64,000 nucleotides of DNA from Pseudomonas poae. Its GTDB lineage: Bacteria > Pseudomonadota > Gammaproteobacteria > Pseudomonadales > Pseudomonadaceae. The stretch's first letter is position 1. Each line of letters starts with the position of its first letter. The translations under genes and the position numbers were made by a program. The DNA lies in contig CP034537.1 in the NCBI GenBank assembly GCA_004000515.1, forward strand, positions 3,424,001 to 3,488,000, in the 5' to 3' direction. Positions 51,696 to 61,600 of the stretch are shown here, piece by piece. Below the pieces are notes generated by a model, which was not told where the DNA came from, did not search any database, and was given only the letters and a program-made list of their open reading frames with translations.

Positions 51696-53038
51696 TCAAT
51701 GCGTATGGGCGACGGCAGGTCGTTCAGAGCCACCGAGAATGTTGAACAGGATATTCAGCGACAACGCGCTGAGCGTGGCCATGGCGATGCCGCTATGGGT
51801 AATCGGGCTCATCCACAACGGCAGCTGCGCGAAGAACTCCGGACGCACCACCGGGATCAGGCCCATGCCGATACTCACCGCCACCAGCAACTGGTTGCGG
51901 CGGTCGGCGATATCGGCTTCCTGCAGGATCTTGATCCCGGTAGCCGCCACCATGCCGAACATGGCGATTGCCGCACCCCCAATACCGCAGGCGGAATCGA
52001 CGCCACCAGGAAGGCCGCTTTCGGCAGCAGGCTGAGCACAATCAAAAGGCCCCGGCCATGATCGTCACCGAACGGCAACGCACGCCGGTCATCTGCACCA
52101 GGCCGATGTTCTGGGCGAAGGAGGAGTGGGTAAAGGTGTTGAAGAACCCGGCAAAGAACGACGCGCCGGCGTCACACAGCAAGCCACGGCGCAGCATCTT
52201 CGGCGTGACGTCCTGGCCGGTGATCTTGCCCAGCGCGAGAACATCCCAGTGGATTCGACAAAGATGATCACTACCACCAGGCACATCGACAGGATCGGCG
52301 CCAGCTCGAACTTGGGCATACCGAAGTGCAGCGGCGTTACCACCTGCACCCACGGCGCCTGCGCCAAACCGCTAAGGTCGACCATGCCGAGCATGCCGCA
52401 CAGGACGTAGCCCAGGCCCATGCCGATCAGCACCGAGATATTCACCCAGAAGCCGCGCATGAAGCGGTTGATCAACAAGATGGTGCCCAGGACCAAGGCA
52501 GCAATCGCCAGGTAGACCGGCGAGCCGAAGCTGGCTGCAGCGCTACCGCCGCCGGCCCAGTTTACGGCCACTGGAAACAGCGACAGACCGATGGCGGTGA
52601 TCACAGTGCCCGTCACCAGCGGCGGAAAGAAGCGTACGACTTTGGACATGAACGGCGCGATGACCATGCCGAAGAACCCAGCGGCGATCGTCGCGCCGAA
52701 GATCCCCTGCAAACCTATACCGGGCATGCCGGCCATGGCGACCATGCTGCCGACGGCGGCGAAACTGGCACCCATCATCACCGGCATGCGAATGCCCACC
52801 GGGCCGATGCCGAACGATTGCACCATGGTGGCGATACCGGCCACGAGCAGGTCGGCGTTGATCAGGAAGGCGATTTCTTCACGGCTCAGACCGGCGGCCT
52901 GGCCAATGATCAGGGGCACGGCGACGGCGCCGCCGTACATCAGCAAGACGTGTTGCAGGCCTACCAGAATCAGTTGCAGAGGGGCAGCCGCACCATGGCG
53001 GGTGCGGCAGGAATCTGCGGTTCGGCTAACTCGGTCAT
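51696..53038 (-). CDS. NCS2 purine permease (urate/xanthine type)
   Basis: This is a nucleobase:cation symporter of about 448 residues with twelve or more hydrophobic segments. Family motifs: LVGLQHVLLMYGGAVAVPLIIG at the start (TM1), GASFAAVGSMVAM, FPPLVTGTVITAIGLSLFPVAVNW, VESTGMF and the QNIGLVQMTGV segment of TM10. The neighbours are all urate catabolic genes, which favours urate or xanthine as substrate (UacT/XanP-like). Four one-base losses occur, near 52993, 52245, 52048 and 51978. The start at 53038 (MTELAEPQIPAAP) is inferred by correcting the first. It is the 3'-most gene of the urate cluster. Confidence 0.87.
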
Positions 53039-53122
53039 GCAACACCTCGGATCTTTTTTATTTTTGTGTTGTTCGGCATTCAATTGCCGGGTGGAACTCA
53101 ATCTACAAGCCTGCGAGGGTCG

Positions 53123-53218
53123 AAATGTGGGAGCTGGCTTGCCTGCGATAGCTTTGGGTCAGTCACATATCTGCTGACTGATGCACCGCCATCGCGGGCA
53201 AGCCCGCTCCCACATTTG
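53123..53218. repeat. REPIN with diverged arms (GTGGGAGCTGG / AGCCCGCTCCCAC)
   Basis: AAATGTGGGAGCTGGCTTGC at 53123 pairs with an arm reading ATCGCGGGCAAGCCCGCTCC to 53218. The two arms carry different variants of the same REP (AGCTGG against AGCGGG). Confidence 0.87.
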
Positions 53219-53229
53219 ATCTCCAACAA

Positions 53230-54521
53230 TCAGTTAGTGCGGGCTCCCTGGTTGATCCAGGTGCCAATCAAATCCCGCTCCTGCTGGGTCATCTGGGTGA
53301 TGTTGCCCAATGGCATGATCTGGCTGGCCACGGCTTGCGCCTGAATACGCGCTGCCTGCTGCTGGATCTGCGTCGGGTATCGAACATCACCCCTGCCGGC
53401 GCAGTGCTGAACAGCGGGCTGGTGGGCTTGGCCGAATGGCAGACGGCGCAGCGTTCCTGGATCACCCCGTGCACTTTGTCGAAATCAATCGTGGCCTGGG
53501 CCGGTGCAGGTTCAGCCGCTGGTGCAGCGGGCGCTGCCGGTGCAGCAGGTTTCAAGCCACCACCCAACGCCGTTTCCGGCAGCGGTTGGTACTCGATGGC
53601 CGCTGGGGCCTTGGCCACTTCGGCAACGGGCTTGGGACCGGTCACGTACGCCAGGCTGATCATTGCCAACGCGCCGACTGGCAGCGTCCACGCATACTTC
53701 TGGCTGTTATGCCGGGTGTTGAAGTAGTGACGCACCAACACTGCCGCCACCGCGATACCGGCCAGGATCAGCCAGTTGTATTGGCTGCCATAGGTGCTCG
53801 GGAAGTGGTTGCTGATCATGATGAACAGCACGGGCAAGGTGAAGTAGTTGTTGTGACGCGAACGCAGCAAGCCCTTGGCCGGCAGTGCCGGATCCGGCAT
53901 GCGGTTCTCGGCAATCGCCGCTACCAGTGCACGCTGCGCGGGCATGATGATGCGGAAAACGTTACCCACCATGATGGTGCCGATCACCGCACCCACGTGC
54001 AGGTAGGCGCCACGGCCACTGAACACTTTGCTGAAGCCATAAGCTGCGGCAATCAACAGCACGAACAGGATGAAACCCAGCAGGGCAGGGCGTTTGCCCA
54101 GGGCCGAGTCGCAGAGGAAGGAGTAGATGAACCAGCCGGCGAACAGTGAGCCGATGCCCAGCAAGACGCCTTCGGTGCCGCTGAGCGTGCTGCCGGGGGC
54201 GAGCAGGTACAGCGTCGGGTTCCAGTAGAACACCACGCACAGCAGCGCAATGCCCGACATCCAGGTGAAGTAGGCTTCCCATTTGAACCAGTGCAGGTTG
54301 TCCGGCATGGTCGGCGGGGCCAGTTTGTATTTTTCCAGGTGGTAGATGCCGCCACCGTGGATCGCCCACAAGTCACCGGCCAGGCCGCTCTTGGGGTTGA
54401 CGCGATTAAGGTTGTTTTCCAGCCAGACGAAGTAGAAAGAAGCGCCGATCCACGCGACGCCCGTGATCATGTGAACCCAGCGCACGCTAAGGTTCAGCCA
54501 TTCCATCAAATGTGCTTCCAC
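53230..54521 (-). CDS. puuD: Membrane urate hydroxylase PuuD with cytochrome c domain
   Basis: PuuD oxidises urate to 5-hydroxyisourate, replacing soluble uricase. The protein (about 430 residues) has eight or nine transmembrane helices (WVHMITGVAWIGASFYFVWL, FTWMSGIALLCVVFYW, ISNHFPSTYGSQYNWLILAG) with conserved His. An Ala/Pro-rich linker leads to a C-terminal cytochrome c domain with haem motif CAVCH and the distal Met region IMPLGNITQMT. One base is lost near 53385 (GATACCCGACG); correcting it restores the end ...WINQGARTN. The GTG start at 54521 has GAGG upstream; an ATG at 54506 is possible. Confidence 0.93.
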
Positions 54522-54572
54522 AGTCTTTACCTCTCGCCTGTCACCCTTGTTGTCGGGTGATCAGACCTTCTC

Positions 54573-55075
54573 TTATTGGTGGGGGCGAGGATCAACCGCT
54601 CATCCTCTTTGAAAAAATGCTCATCGCAGTTATTGCCTGTGCCACTGCGATCAACCACCAGGAAGTCATCCCGCTTTTCGATCGTCAGCACCGGATGGTG
54701 CCAAACGCCGCGATGGTAATTAATGCCCTGCCTGCCGTTGGTAACGAAGGCGCGGACCAAGCCCGATACAGGTTCATCGCCAACTGGCGCGACCACGATC
54801 AGAAAGGGGTTGCCGAGCAGCGGTATAAAAGCCTGGCTGCCCAGCGGGTGTCTCTCCAGCATGCACACGGTCAGCGGCATGTCCTGCGCATCGGCGCGGA
54901 AAATGCTGATGATGGCGTGGTCTTCCGGCTTAGCGGTTTCGACCGTGGCCAGTTTGTGAAAGCGCATGGTCGACCCGTTGTTGATCATGAAGTGATCGCT
55001 GCCGTCCGTTTCGATAACGTCTCCGAAAGGGGCGAAGGCTTCTTTGGTCAGGGGTTCGATCACTAGTGTGCGCAT
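54573..55075 (-). CDS. allA: Ureidoglycolate lyase AllA
   Basis: This enzyme splits ureidoglycolate into glyoxylate and urea, the last ureide step. The cupin-like protein has 167 residues: LVIEPLTKEAFAPFGDVIE at the start, FRADAQDMPLTVCMLERHPL, PLLGNPFLIVVAP, GVWHHPVLTI. One C is lost in CTCGCCCCCACC near 54583; restoring it ends the protein as LAPHQ-stop at 54573. Without it the frame runs on 15 residues. It lies between puuD and alc in the same direction. Confidence 0.93.
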
Positions 55076-55121
55076 GGCTGTCTCTTATCCGAATTCTGTG
55101 TTGTTTGTTCTGCTTGCTTTT

Positions 55122-55214
55122 GTAGTGAGCGGGCTTGTCCCGCGCTGGGCTGCGTAGCAGCCCCAAAAGACAGGGCCGCTTCGCGCCCCAGCGCGGGGCA
55201 AGCCCGCTCACTAC
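55122..55214. repeat. REPIN (GTAGTGAGCGGGC family)
   Basis: GTAGTGAGCGGGCTTGTCCC at 55122 is mirrored by the arm ending CAAGCCCGCTCACTAC at 55214. It sits between allA and alc, inside the urate cluster. Confidence 0.9.
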
Positions 55215-55226
55215 AGGGTGCGGCGC

Positions 55227-56222
55227 TTACTTGGCGACTTTGCCCAGAACACGCAGGCGGCTCACACCACCATCCGGGAACACATTCAGGCGGATGTGGG
55301 TAATCGGGCCCAGCGCCTTGATCTGCTCGGCGAAGGTGTGCTCAGCGTGCATTTCCAGCTTCTGCGCCGGCAGCAGTTCGCGCCAGAACAGCGATTGGGT
55401 TTCGATCTGGCTGTCGGTGCCGCCCTTCACGAACGCACCCTGGATCGAGCAAGTGTCCGGGTAGTTGCCCTTGAAGTGCAGGGTGTCGACGATGACTTTC
55501 TCGATCTCGCCCGGGTGGCCCAGTGCGACGATCACCCAGTCATTGCCCGGTGTACGACGACGCGCGGTTTCCCAGCCGTCGCCCATGTTGATGCCACGGC
55601 CTGGGTTGAGGATGTTGCTCATGCGGCCAAAGTGCTCGTCGGAGCAAGCCAGCGCACGACCGCCGTTCAGGGCAGCAGCCAGGTCAACCTGTTCGTTGTC
55701 GCCCACCGAGGACCAGTCGCGGAACGGTACGCCGTAGACGCGCAGACGCGCCACGCCGCCATCTGGGTAGATGTTGAAACGCAGGTGGCTGAACGCCTTG
55801 TCGTTGTTGATCTCGTGGTAGTGGTGGCTGTTGCCTTGCAGCTCGACGGCCGACAGCACTTCCACCCACTGGGTGTTTTCATCAGGGTCGCCCGAGGCCA
55901 GGAAACAGGCTTCCAGGGAGGCCGACGGCGGGAAGTTGCCGGTGAAGAATGAAGTGTCGATGTCCACGCCTTTGATCGAGCCAGGCACGCCCAGGCGGAT
56001 CACTGCGCTGTCGTAGCCTTCGAAGCGCTTGCGGCGCGACTCCCAGCCGTCCATCCACTTGCCGTTGTCATCGAAAACGCCCTCCTTCCACACGGCCGGG
56101 GTCGGCTGGAACAGGCGGTTGGCGTCAGCGAACCAGTCATCGGTCACCGAAAGGATCTTGGTGCCCAGACGGGCGTCGGCCAGGTTGACGAACTTCTCGA
56201 AAGGTACGGCGTAAGCTTTCAT
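55227..56222 (-). CDS. alc: Allantoicase
   Basis: This intact 331-residue enzyme hydrolyses allantoate to ureidoglycolate and urea. It consists of two similar jelly-roll repeats: [20 protein letters not shown]...[16 protein letters not shown] in the first and [20 protein letters not shown]...[16 protein letters not shown] in the second. Each repeat ends with [17 protein letters not shown] or [17 protein letters not shown]. The start at 56222 ([16 protein letters not shown]) is typical. It provides the substrate for AllA, encoded next. Confidence 0.96.
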   Translation of the reverse strand: MKAYAVPFEKFVNLADARLGTKILSVTDDWFADANRLFQPTPAVWKEGVFDDNGKWMDGWESRRKRFEGYDSAVIRLGVPGSIKGVDIDTSFFTGNFPPSASLEACFLASGDPDENTQWVEVLSAVELQGNSHHYHEINNDKAFSHLRFNIYPDGGVARLRVYGVPFRDWSSVGDNEQVDLAAALNGGRALACSDEHFGRMSNILNPGRGINMGDGWETARRRTPGNDWVIVALGHPGEIEKVIVDTLHFKGNYPDTCSIQGAFVKGGTDSQIETQSLFWRELLPAQKLEMHAEHTFAEQIKALGPITHIRLNVFPDGGVSRLRVLGKVAK

Positions 56223-56302
56223 TCTTCTTGTCTGCCTTGAATTGAGTGGCTTGGGATGCTCGCCAGGCCCTGGGCGTCATGAACGCTCGGGCCAGGGTTG
56301 CT

Positions 56303-56817
56303 TTAAAGGGTCAGTAAACGGAACAACGCGATCTTGTTGATCTCGGCCAGTGCACATTTGAACTCGGCCTCAACCGAGTTGTGAATGCGCGTTTCGAACG
56401 CGGCCAGGATCTGATGCCGGTTGCTGCCTTTTACCGCCATGATGAAGGGAAACTTGAACTTGGCCTTGTAGGCATCGTTCAGCTCGGTGAAGCGAGAAAA
56501 CTCCTCGCTCGAGCATTGGTGAATCCCCGCGCCAGCTTGCTCATCGGTGCTGGCTTGGTGAGTTGGCCCTGGACGGCAGCTTTGCCGGCCAGGTCCGGGT
56601 GAGCGTTGATCAGGGCCAACTGGCTGGCATGATCGGCGCTCAACAGGATGTCGCTCATGCGCTGGTGCAGGGTTTCGATCTCGTCAATCGAAGCGTCCTG
56701 GCCCAGGTCGTAGGCCTTTTCGGCAACCCATGGCGAATGTTCATAGATGTCGGCGAAGGCCTGGACGAATTCGTCGCGGCTCAATGTCGAAGGTTTCAGG
56801 GTTTGGAACGCAGTCAT
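56303..56817 (-). CDS. uraD: 2-oxo-4-hydroxy-4-carboxy-5-ureidoimidazoline (OHCU) decarboxylase
   Basis: UraD converts OHCU, the product of HiuH, stereospecifically to S-allantoin. The corrected protein has 171 residues: LKPSTLSRDEFVQAFADIYEHSPW with the catalytic-region His, LINAHPDLAGKAAV, SSEEFSRFTELNDAYKAKF and FPFIMAVKGSNRHQIL. One base is lost near 56552 (ACCAAGCCAGC); restoring it joins LTKASTDEQAGAG. The start at 56817 follows GGAG and overlaps the puuE stop by four bases (ATGA), showing translational coupling. Confidence 0.93.
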
Positions 56818-57739
56818 TTCGCCGCTCCCTTGAAGGGGTGGGTTTCGTGCCAGTGACGGGCAATGTCGACACGGCGAGTGAACCACACGTGATCGTGACC
56901 TTTGACGTACTCGATGAAGCGCTTCAAGGAGGCCAGGCGTGCCGGGCGGCCGATCAGGCGGCAATGCAGGCCGATGGAAAGCATTTTCGGCGCCTCCGCG
57001 CCTTCGGCATAGAGCACGTCGAACGCGTCCTTGAGGTATTCGAAGAAGTCATCGCCCTTGTTGAAGCCCTGCACCTGGGTGAAGCGCATGTCATTGGTGT
57101 CCAGGGTGTAGGGGATCACCAAGTGCGGCTTGCCGGTGGGGTTGTTGGGCTCCCAGTAGGGCAGGTCGTCGTCGTAGGTGTCGCAGTCGTAGAGAAAGCC
57201 GCCTTCCTCCATCACCAGCCGCCGTGTATTGGGGCCGGTGCGCCCGGTGTACCAGCCCAATGGGCGTTCGCCGGTCAGTTCGGTGAGGATGCGGATCGCT
57301 TCGAGCATATGCTCGCGTTCCTGGGCTTCGTCCATGTACTGGTAGTCGATCCAGCGGTAGCCGTGGCTGCAGATCTCGTGGCCGGCATCGACCATGGCGC
57401 GGATCACATCCGGGTGACGCTGGGCGGCCATGGCCACGGCGAAGATGGTCAGCGGAATATCGAATTCTTTAAACAGCTTGAGGATGCGCCATACGCCGGC
57501 ACGGCTGCCGTATTCGTACAGCGACTCCATGCTCATGTTGCGCGCGCCTTGCAACGGCTGGGCCGAGACCATTTCCGAGAGGAAGGCTTCGGACTCTTTG
57601 TCGCCGTGCAAAATATTGCGCTCACCGCCTTCTTCGTAGTTGAGTACGAAAGACAGCGCAATGCGCGCCTTGCCCGGCCAGTGGGGTGAGGAGGGTTACT
57701 GCCGTAACCGATCAGGTCGCGTGGGTAGTCAGCGCTCAC
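56814..57739 (-). CDS. puuE: Allantoinase PuuE (polysaccharide deacetylase fold)
   Basis: This cofactor-independent allantoinase opens allantoin to allantoate. The corrected protein has 308 residues. The N-terminus is MSADYPRDLIGYGSNPPHP; further motifs are EYGSRAGVWRILKLFKEF, VDAGHEICSHGYRW (deacetylase-like His region), WYTGRTGPNTRRLVMEEGGF and MLSIGLHCRLIGRPAR. One base is lost near 57684 (CACCCCACTGG), which hides the first 40 residues; restoring it gives HPHWPGKARIALSFVLNYEEG. It is the promoter-proximal gene of the minus-strand urate operon. Confidence 0.94.
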
Positions 57740-57820
57740 TGCAGTCTTCCTTCTTGTTCGTGATCATTCATGTGGCGGCCGGGCAGTGAAATGACTGGGT
57801 GGCGTCACAGCGATGAGTGA

Positions 57821-57830
57821 TTGTATACAA
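57821..57830. promoter_or_regulatory. GntR-type palindrome TTGTATACAA, puuE side
   Basis: This perfect 10-bp palindrome lies 82 bp upstream of puuE. The form TTGTATACAA is common for GntR/FadR-type repressors. A near copy lies on the hiuH side. Confidence 0.6.
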
Positions 57831-58015
57831 CTTATCATCGACTTTGTAAGCCTACATTTCCGCATTTTTTCTGCAGGACTCCCTATGAAGGGTGTAGCAA
57901 GAAACTTGCCTGGTTGGTCAGCAAATGGACAAAAGGTCGTTTAAAAGCAAGGATTACTCGCCAATTACCTGTTGAAGCAATGAGGACGGGGTGATGCAAA
58001 GGTTTGTGATTTTTA

Positions 58016-58025
58016 TTGTGTACAA
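58016..58025. promoter_or_regulatory. GntR-type palindrome TTGTGTACAA, hiuH side
   Basis: It differs from the site at 57821 by one base and lies 99 bp before hiuH, so one regulator could control both divergent urate transcripts. Confidence 0.55.
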
Positions 58026-58124
58026 TTTTTTTAAAAAGTGTCTTAATCAGTCATCGCCGGCTTTTTCACTGCCCTGAAAAGTGCGGACTTCTTTTCTACT
58101 GACTTCAGGAGGCGCGTAGACGCC

Positions 58125-58478
58125 ATGGGACGTTTGACCACACACGTTTTGGACGCTGCGCACGGCTGCCCTGGCAGCGCGATCAAGGTGGAGCTGTACC
58201 GCGTCGAAGGCGCGCAGCTGGAACTGGTTGCCACTGCTCTGACCAACAGCGACGGGCGCTGCGATGCCCCGCTGCTGCAAGGCGATAACTACCGCAGCGG
58301 CGTGTACCAACTGCAGTTCAGCGCCGGCGACTACTACCGTGCTCGTGGTGTGCAACTGCCGGAGCCCGCGTTCCTGGACGTGGTGGTGCTGCGCTTTGGC
58401 ATCAGTGCCGAGCAGGATCACTACCATGTCCCGCTACTGATTTCGCCCTACAGCTACTCCACCTATCGCGGTAGCTAG
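58125..58478 (+). CDS. hiuH: 5-Hydroxyisourate hydrolase (transthyretin-like)
   Basis: This intact 117-residue transthyretin-related enzyme hydrolyses 5-hydroxyisourate, the PuuD product, to OHCU. Signature residues: LTTHVLDAAHGCPG (catalytic His), LTNSDGRCDAPLL (Arg), HYHVPLLISPYSYSTYRGS (His and the C-terminal YRGS motif diagnostic for the family). No signal peptide. It follows AGGAGG, is divergent from puuE, and ends in a terminator. Confidence 0.97.
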   Translation: MGRLTTHVLDAAHGCPGSAIKVELYRVEGAQLELVATALTNSDGRCDAPLLQGDNYRSGVYQLQFSAGDYYRARGVQLPEPAFLDVVVLRFGISAEQDHYHVPLLISPYSYSTYRGS

Positions 58479-58520
58479 CGTCACTTCGTTTCACGCCCCA
58501 AGGCTCTTCGTTGGTTTTTC

Positions 58521-58547
58521 GCCCGCCCACACTGCGGGCTTTTTTTT
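58521..58547 (+). terminator. Rho-independent terminator of hiuH
   Basis: GCCCGC-ccacact-GCGGGC followed by eight T's. Confidence 0.9.
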
Positions 58548-58632
58548 GCCTGCCGTGGGCTCAATTATCTAGTGCCGGTTGGGCGGCTGCGGTGATTAGG
58601 CTGGGTGTTTTCCTCCTTTAGATGAAAGCACC

Positions 58633-61600
58633 ATGAGTCCTGATAATGACGACCCAGACATGGCTGACCAAGACGCGCGCCAGGAGATTCAGAACCAACT
58701 GCGACGGCGAATCAACGCTTGCACCCATCCCAGCCGAATCATTAATCAAATCAGCCTTGCTGATATGCGGTGCGATGAGTCGACACGAGCGCTCATGAAT
58801 CTGATAGGCCGCTCGCCGAAAGTCTTGAGTGTGATTCGGGCTGCGTTACGCAAAGCGTTCAACGTCGATCCGGATAGCCTGTTGTTTACTGAAACCAGGC
58901 CTCCCGACGCACCCGAGAAAGTCGACACGCTGACCGATAGGGCATTGTTGCTGTTGGTCGACCCTTCGGTGGCAGTCAACGTCAATTCGTTCACCGCCCT
59001 GAGCGTCAAGGGCGAGCCGAATCGCCGATTGCCCTGCACTCCGTTGGAGGTGTTGCAACAGGTTGTAGAGATGCGTCTGTCTGACCAACTGGCCCGCGCA
59101 CATGAAGCCTATTGGAATGCCCTGGCCGAGGGGCCTGGCTCACAAGGCGGGAACGTTGGATTGAATTGCATACGGGGCTGTTCGCTGATCGTGCGTTTAT
59201 CGCGCAGCAACTGGAAGAGCTGTCGAATGCAGGAATGACCCTGGTCCAGGCCGTGATTGATGCCCCGACTGCTGAGGCTCGCCAGCGGGCAGGTGGGCAT
59301 TGGGCAAGCGTGCATGTGAGCCAGTTGATGTGGCCGGGTACACCCGCGGTGGCGGTCCCTGGGGCATTGCATTTTTATCGGGCGGGTGATCCCGGTACCG
59401 CCCCTCACGTGATTTATCTTCCAGGAGTGGTTCGCAACTTTTACGAATACCCGACCTTCACCGCCCTTCAGTGCGGCCTGCTGGAGCTGGGCCGAGAACG
59501 TTTTCATCAGCTCTGGCAATGCTTGCCGTTAGATCGACGCAATGGGTTATGCCCACCCGCTGGCTTGTCGCCGGCAACCGGCTTTACTCGCGGTGCGCAG
59601 GTTCTGGAGGATGCACTGGCAGTGGGCGCGCGGGCGTTGCTGGAGGGGCAATGGGCGAATGAAGTGGCTTGTGCCTTGATGGTTAATCTGGCGCACGTCT
59701 TCTCTACGGGGCACCCCCGGCCTCAACCGCTGGAGGCGGTGCCCTTTCTTAAGTTCATGGAGGGCACCAGAAAGCAATTGATCGGTGGCGTTCGCCTGGG
59801 CCCCATTCGTGATCAATTACTTAAATGGGACCATCAGCGACGACGAGAAGAAATAGCCTTCGCCAATCTGCCGCCCGGCCTCGCGTTACACACCTCAGAG
59901 AGGCAGGTCAAACGCTACGAAAAAGGCCTGCTCGCGCTGTTGGCCCCGGATGATCCCAGTGCAGAGACACCTGCCTACAAAGAGGTCCTGTCGTTGATGA
60001 GCCAATTGGAGGTCCATGCACAGGAGCTGAAGACGTTGATGAAGTGCGCGCCGCAGCAGTTGCTGCTTGTGGACTTTTGGGCTGAGAGACCCGGTGGGGA
60101 GGGAACGCCCAACCGTATTTCGCTATTCATCAACGCTCAGGTTGAGGCCCTGCGCAGTGAGGTTCAGTTGCAGCACCGGCTCAAGCTGCTCAGCACGGCT
60201 CATCGGGACTTAATGATTGAGGTGATAGAGCAGACTTATGCAAGCAAGCGCCCCGACAGTCAAACCCAGGTGCTTTCGATCATGATTGGCACTGATCCAG
60301 ACACGTTCTACCCGCTCCATAACGCATGGGTAGTCACCACGGCAGCGGCGCTGAGGGAGCCGACCCGCCAACTTCCTGTGGTTCTGTACGTTTTTGGGGC
60401 GGCGGGTGGGGTGTTGGCTTTTGCCGGGGTGGAGGCGCTGACCCGAAGCATCAAAGCCAGTCTCGCCAGTCGGGACGATTCCGTGCTGTGGGGCGGTGTG
60501 GAGCGCGATAAGCGGAATGCCTTACGCATGCACGCGGCAGGTGAAACCTTGGCGACGCGCTACGTGCCCATCGATGGCAGATATGCAAGGGTTTTCATCC
60601 GTGACCTCGTTATGTCCTATGAGCGCTTGTGCAACCGCACCGACGACATCACGCGCATTTTCAGTGAAGTGACGGATGCCGAGTTGGCCCGTGCACTACT
60701 GCTGACGGAACTGGTGCAACAACTGCAAATTCCCGTCAATAGTGCTCTGAGCCATGCGCAGAAGAATATTGAACTGCTGCGCAAGGTCGCGCTTGAAACG
60801 AAAAAACTGCCGGCATGGTTGGCGGGGGCTAAGCATGCGCAGCGTAAAATTTTCTTGCGCTTGCAAAAGCTTTACCTGGGCAGTGCCTGGGCATTCCTGG
60901 CACGGCAAGAACAACGTTTGCCGGATTTGTACACGTATGCCCGCGAGGAGTTGACCGCGCGTTTACGTCGCGACGGGATCTCTCTGGGGATGGGTCTTGA
61001 TGAGCCCTTTATAGCGATGTCAGGGGATATTCACGGCACCTATTGTGATTATCAAGATGCTTGCCTCCTGAAAGATCCGAAAAATGTACTGCCTAAGTCT
61101 GCTGCTTCATGCAGAGCCTTCAGCTTGTTGGAGCTGGCCCTGCAAAACCTGGATCCGGAGGCAACCTGGACGGAACATCAATTAAAGCGTGCTTGCTATC
61201 TGCGATGGACGTGGCCAGACCATCTTTCTCCCTGGCCATCTGAGGAATATGATCTCTTCGCTAAATATCGGCGGCCGGTACGACGCACTGATCGGAGAAG
61301 TTTTCTATCCGCCCGTTCACCCCGAGCACTTGCTCTCGGAAGGACGTATCCCTGAGTTATTGAATCGCGCGCTGTCTTCGGGCGCTGAGTATCATCTGTT
61401 TTTAGCCGTTCAACAGGGGTTGTCGGTGAAAGCGCAAAGCGTATTCAGCACGGCAATGGCTGCCCGAACGCCACAGGATCTATTGAGAAACCAGCATGAG
61501 TTACAACTGCATGTGGTTTTTTGGGTGGGGCATACCATGCTGCATGATCGCTACGTCGCAGGAATAGTAATCGTGCAAGACAAGCGCTCGGCGCTTTGCG

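Larger units (their letters stand above)
57740..58124. other. Divergent puuE-hiuH promoter region
   Basis: This 385-bp AT-rich stretch holds no gene. It contains two GntR-like palindromes (57821-57830 and 58016-58025) and a strong AGGAGG before hiuH. Confidence 0.7.

Noticed and set aside
57961..58480. Minus-strand open frames opposite hiuH
   Set aside because: hiuH has a full family match and a strong ribosome-binding site; the opposite frames have neither.
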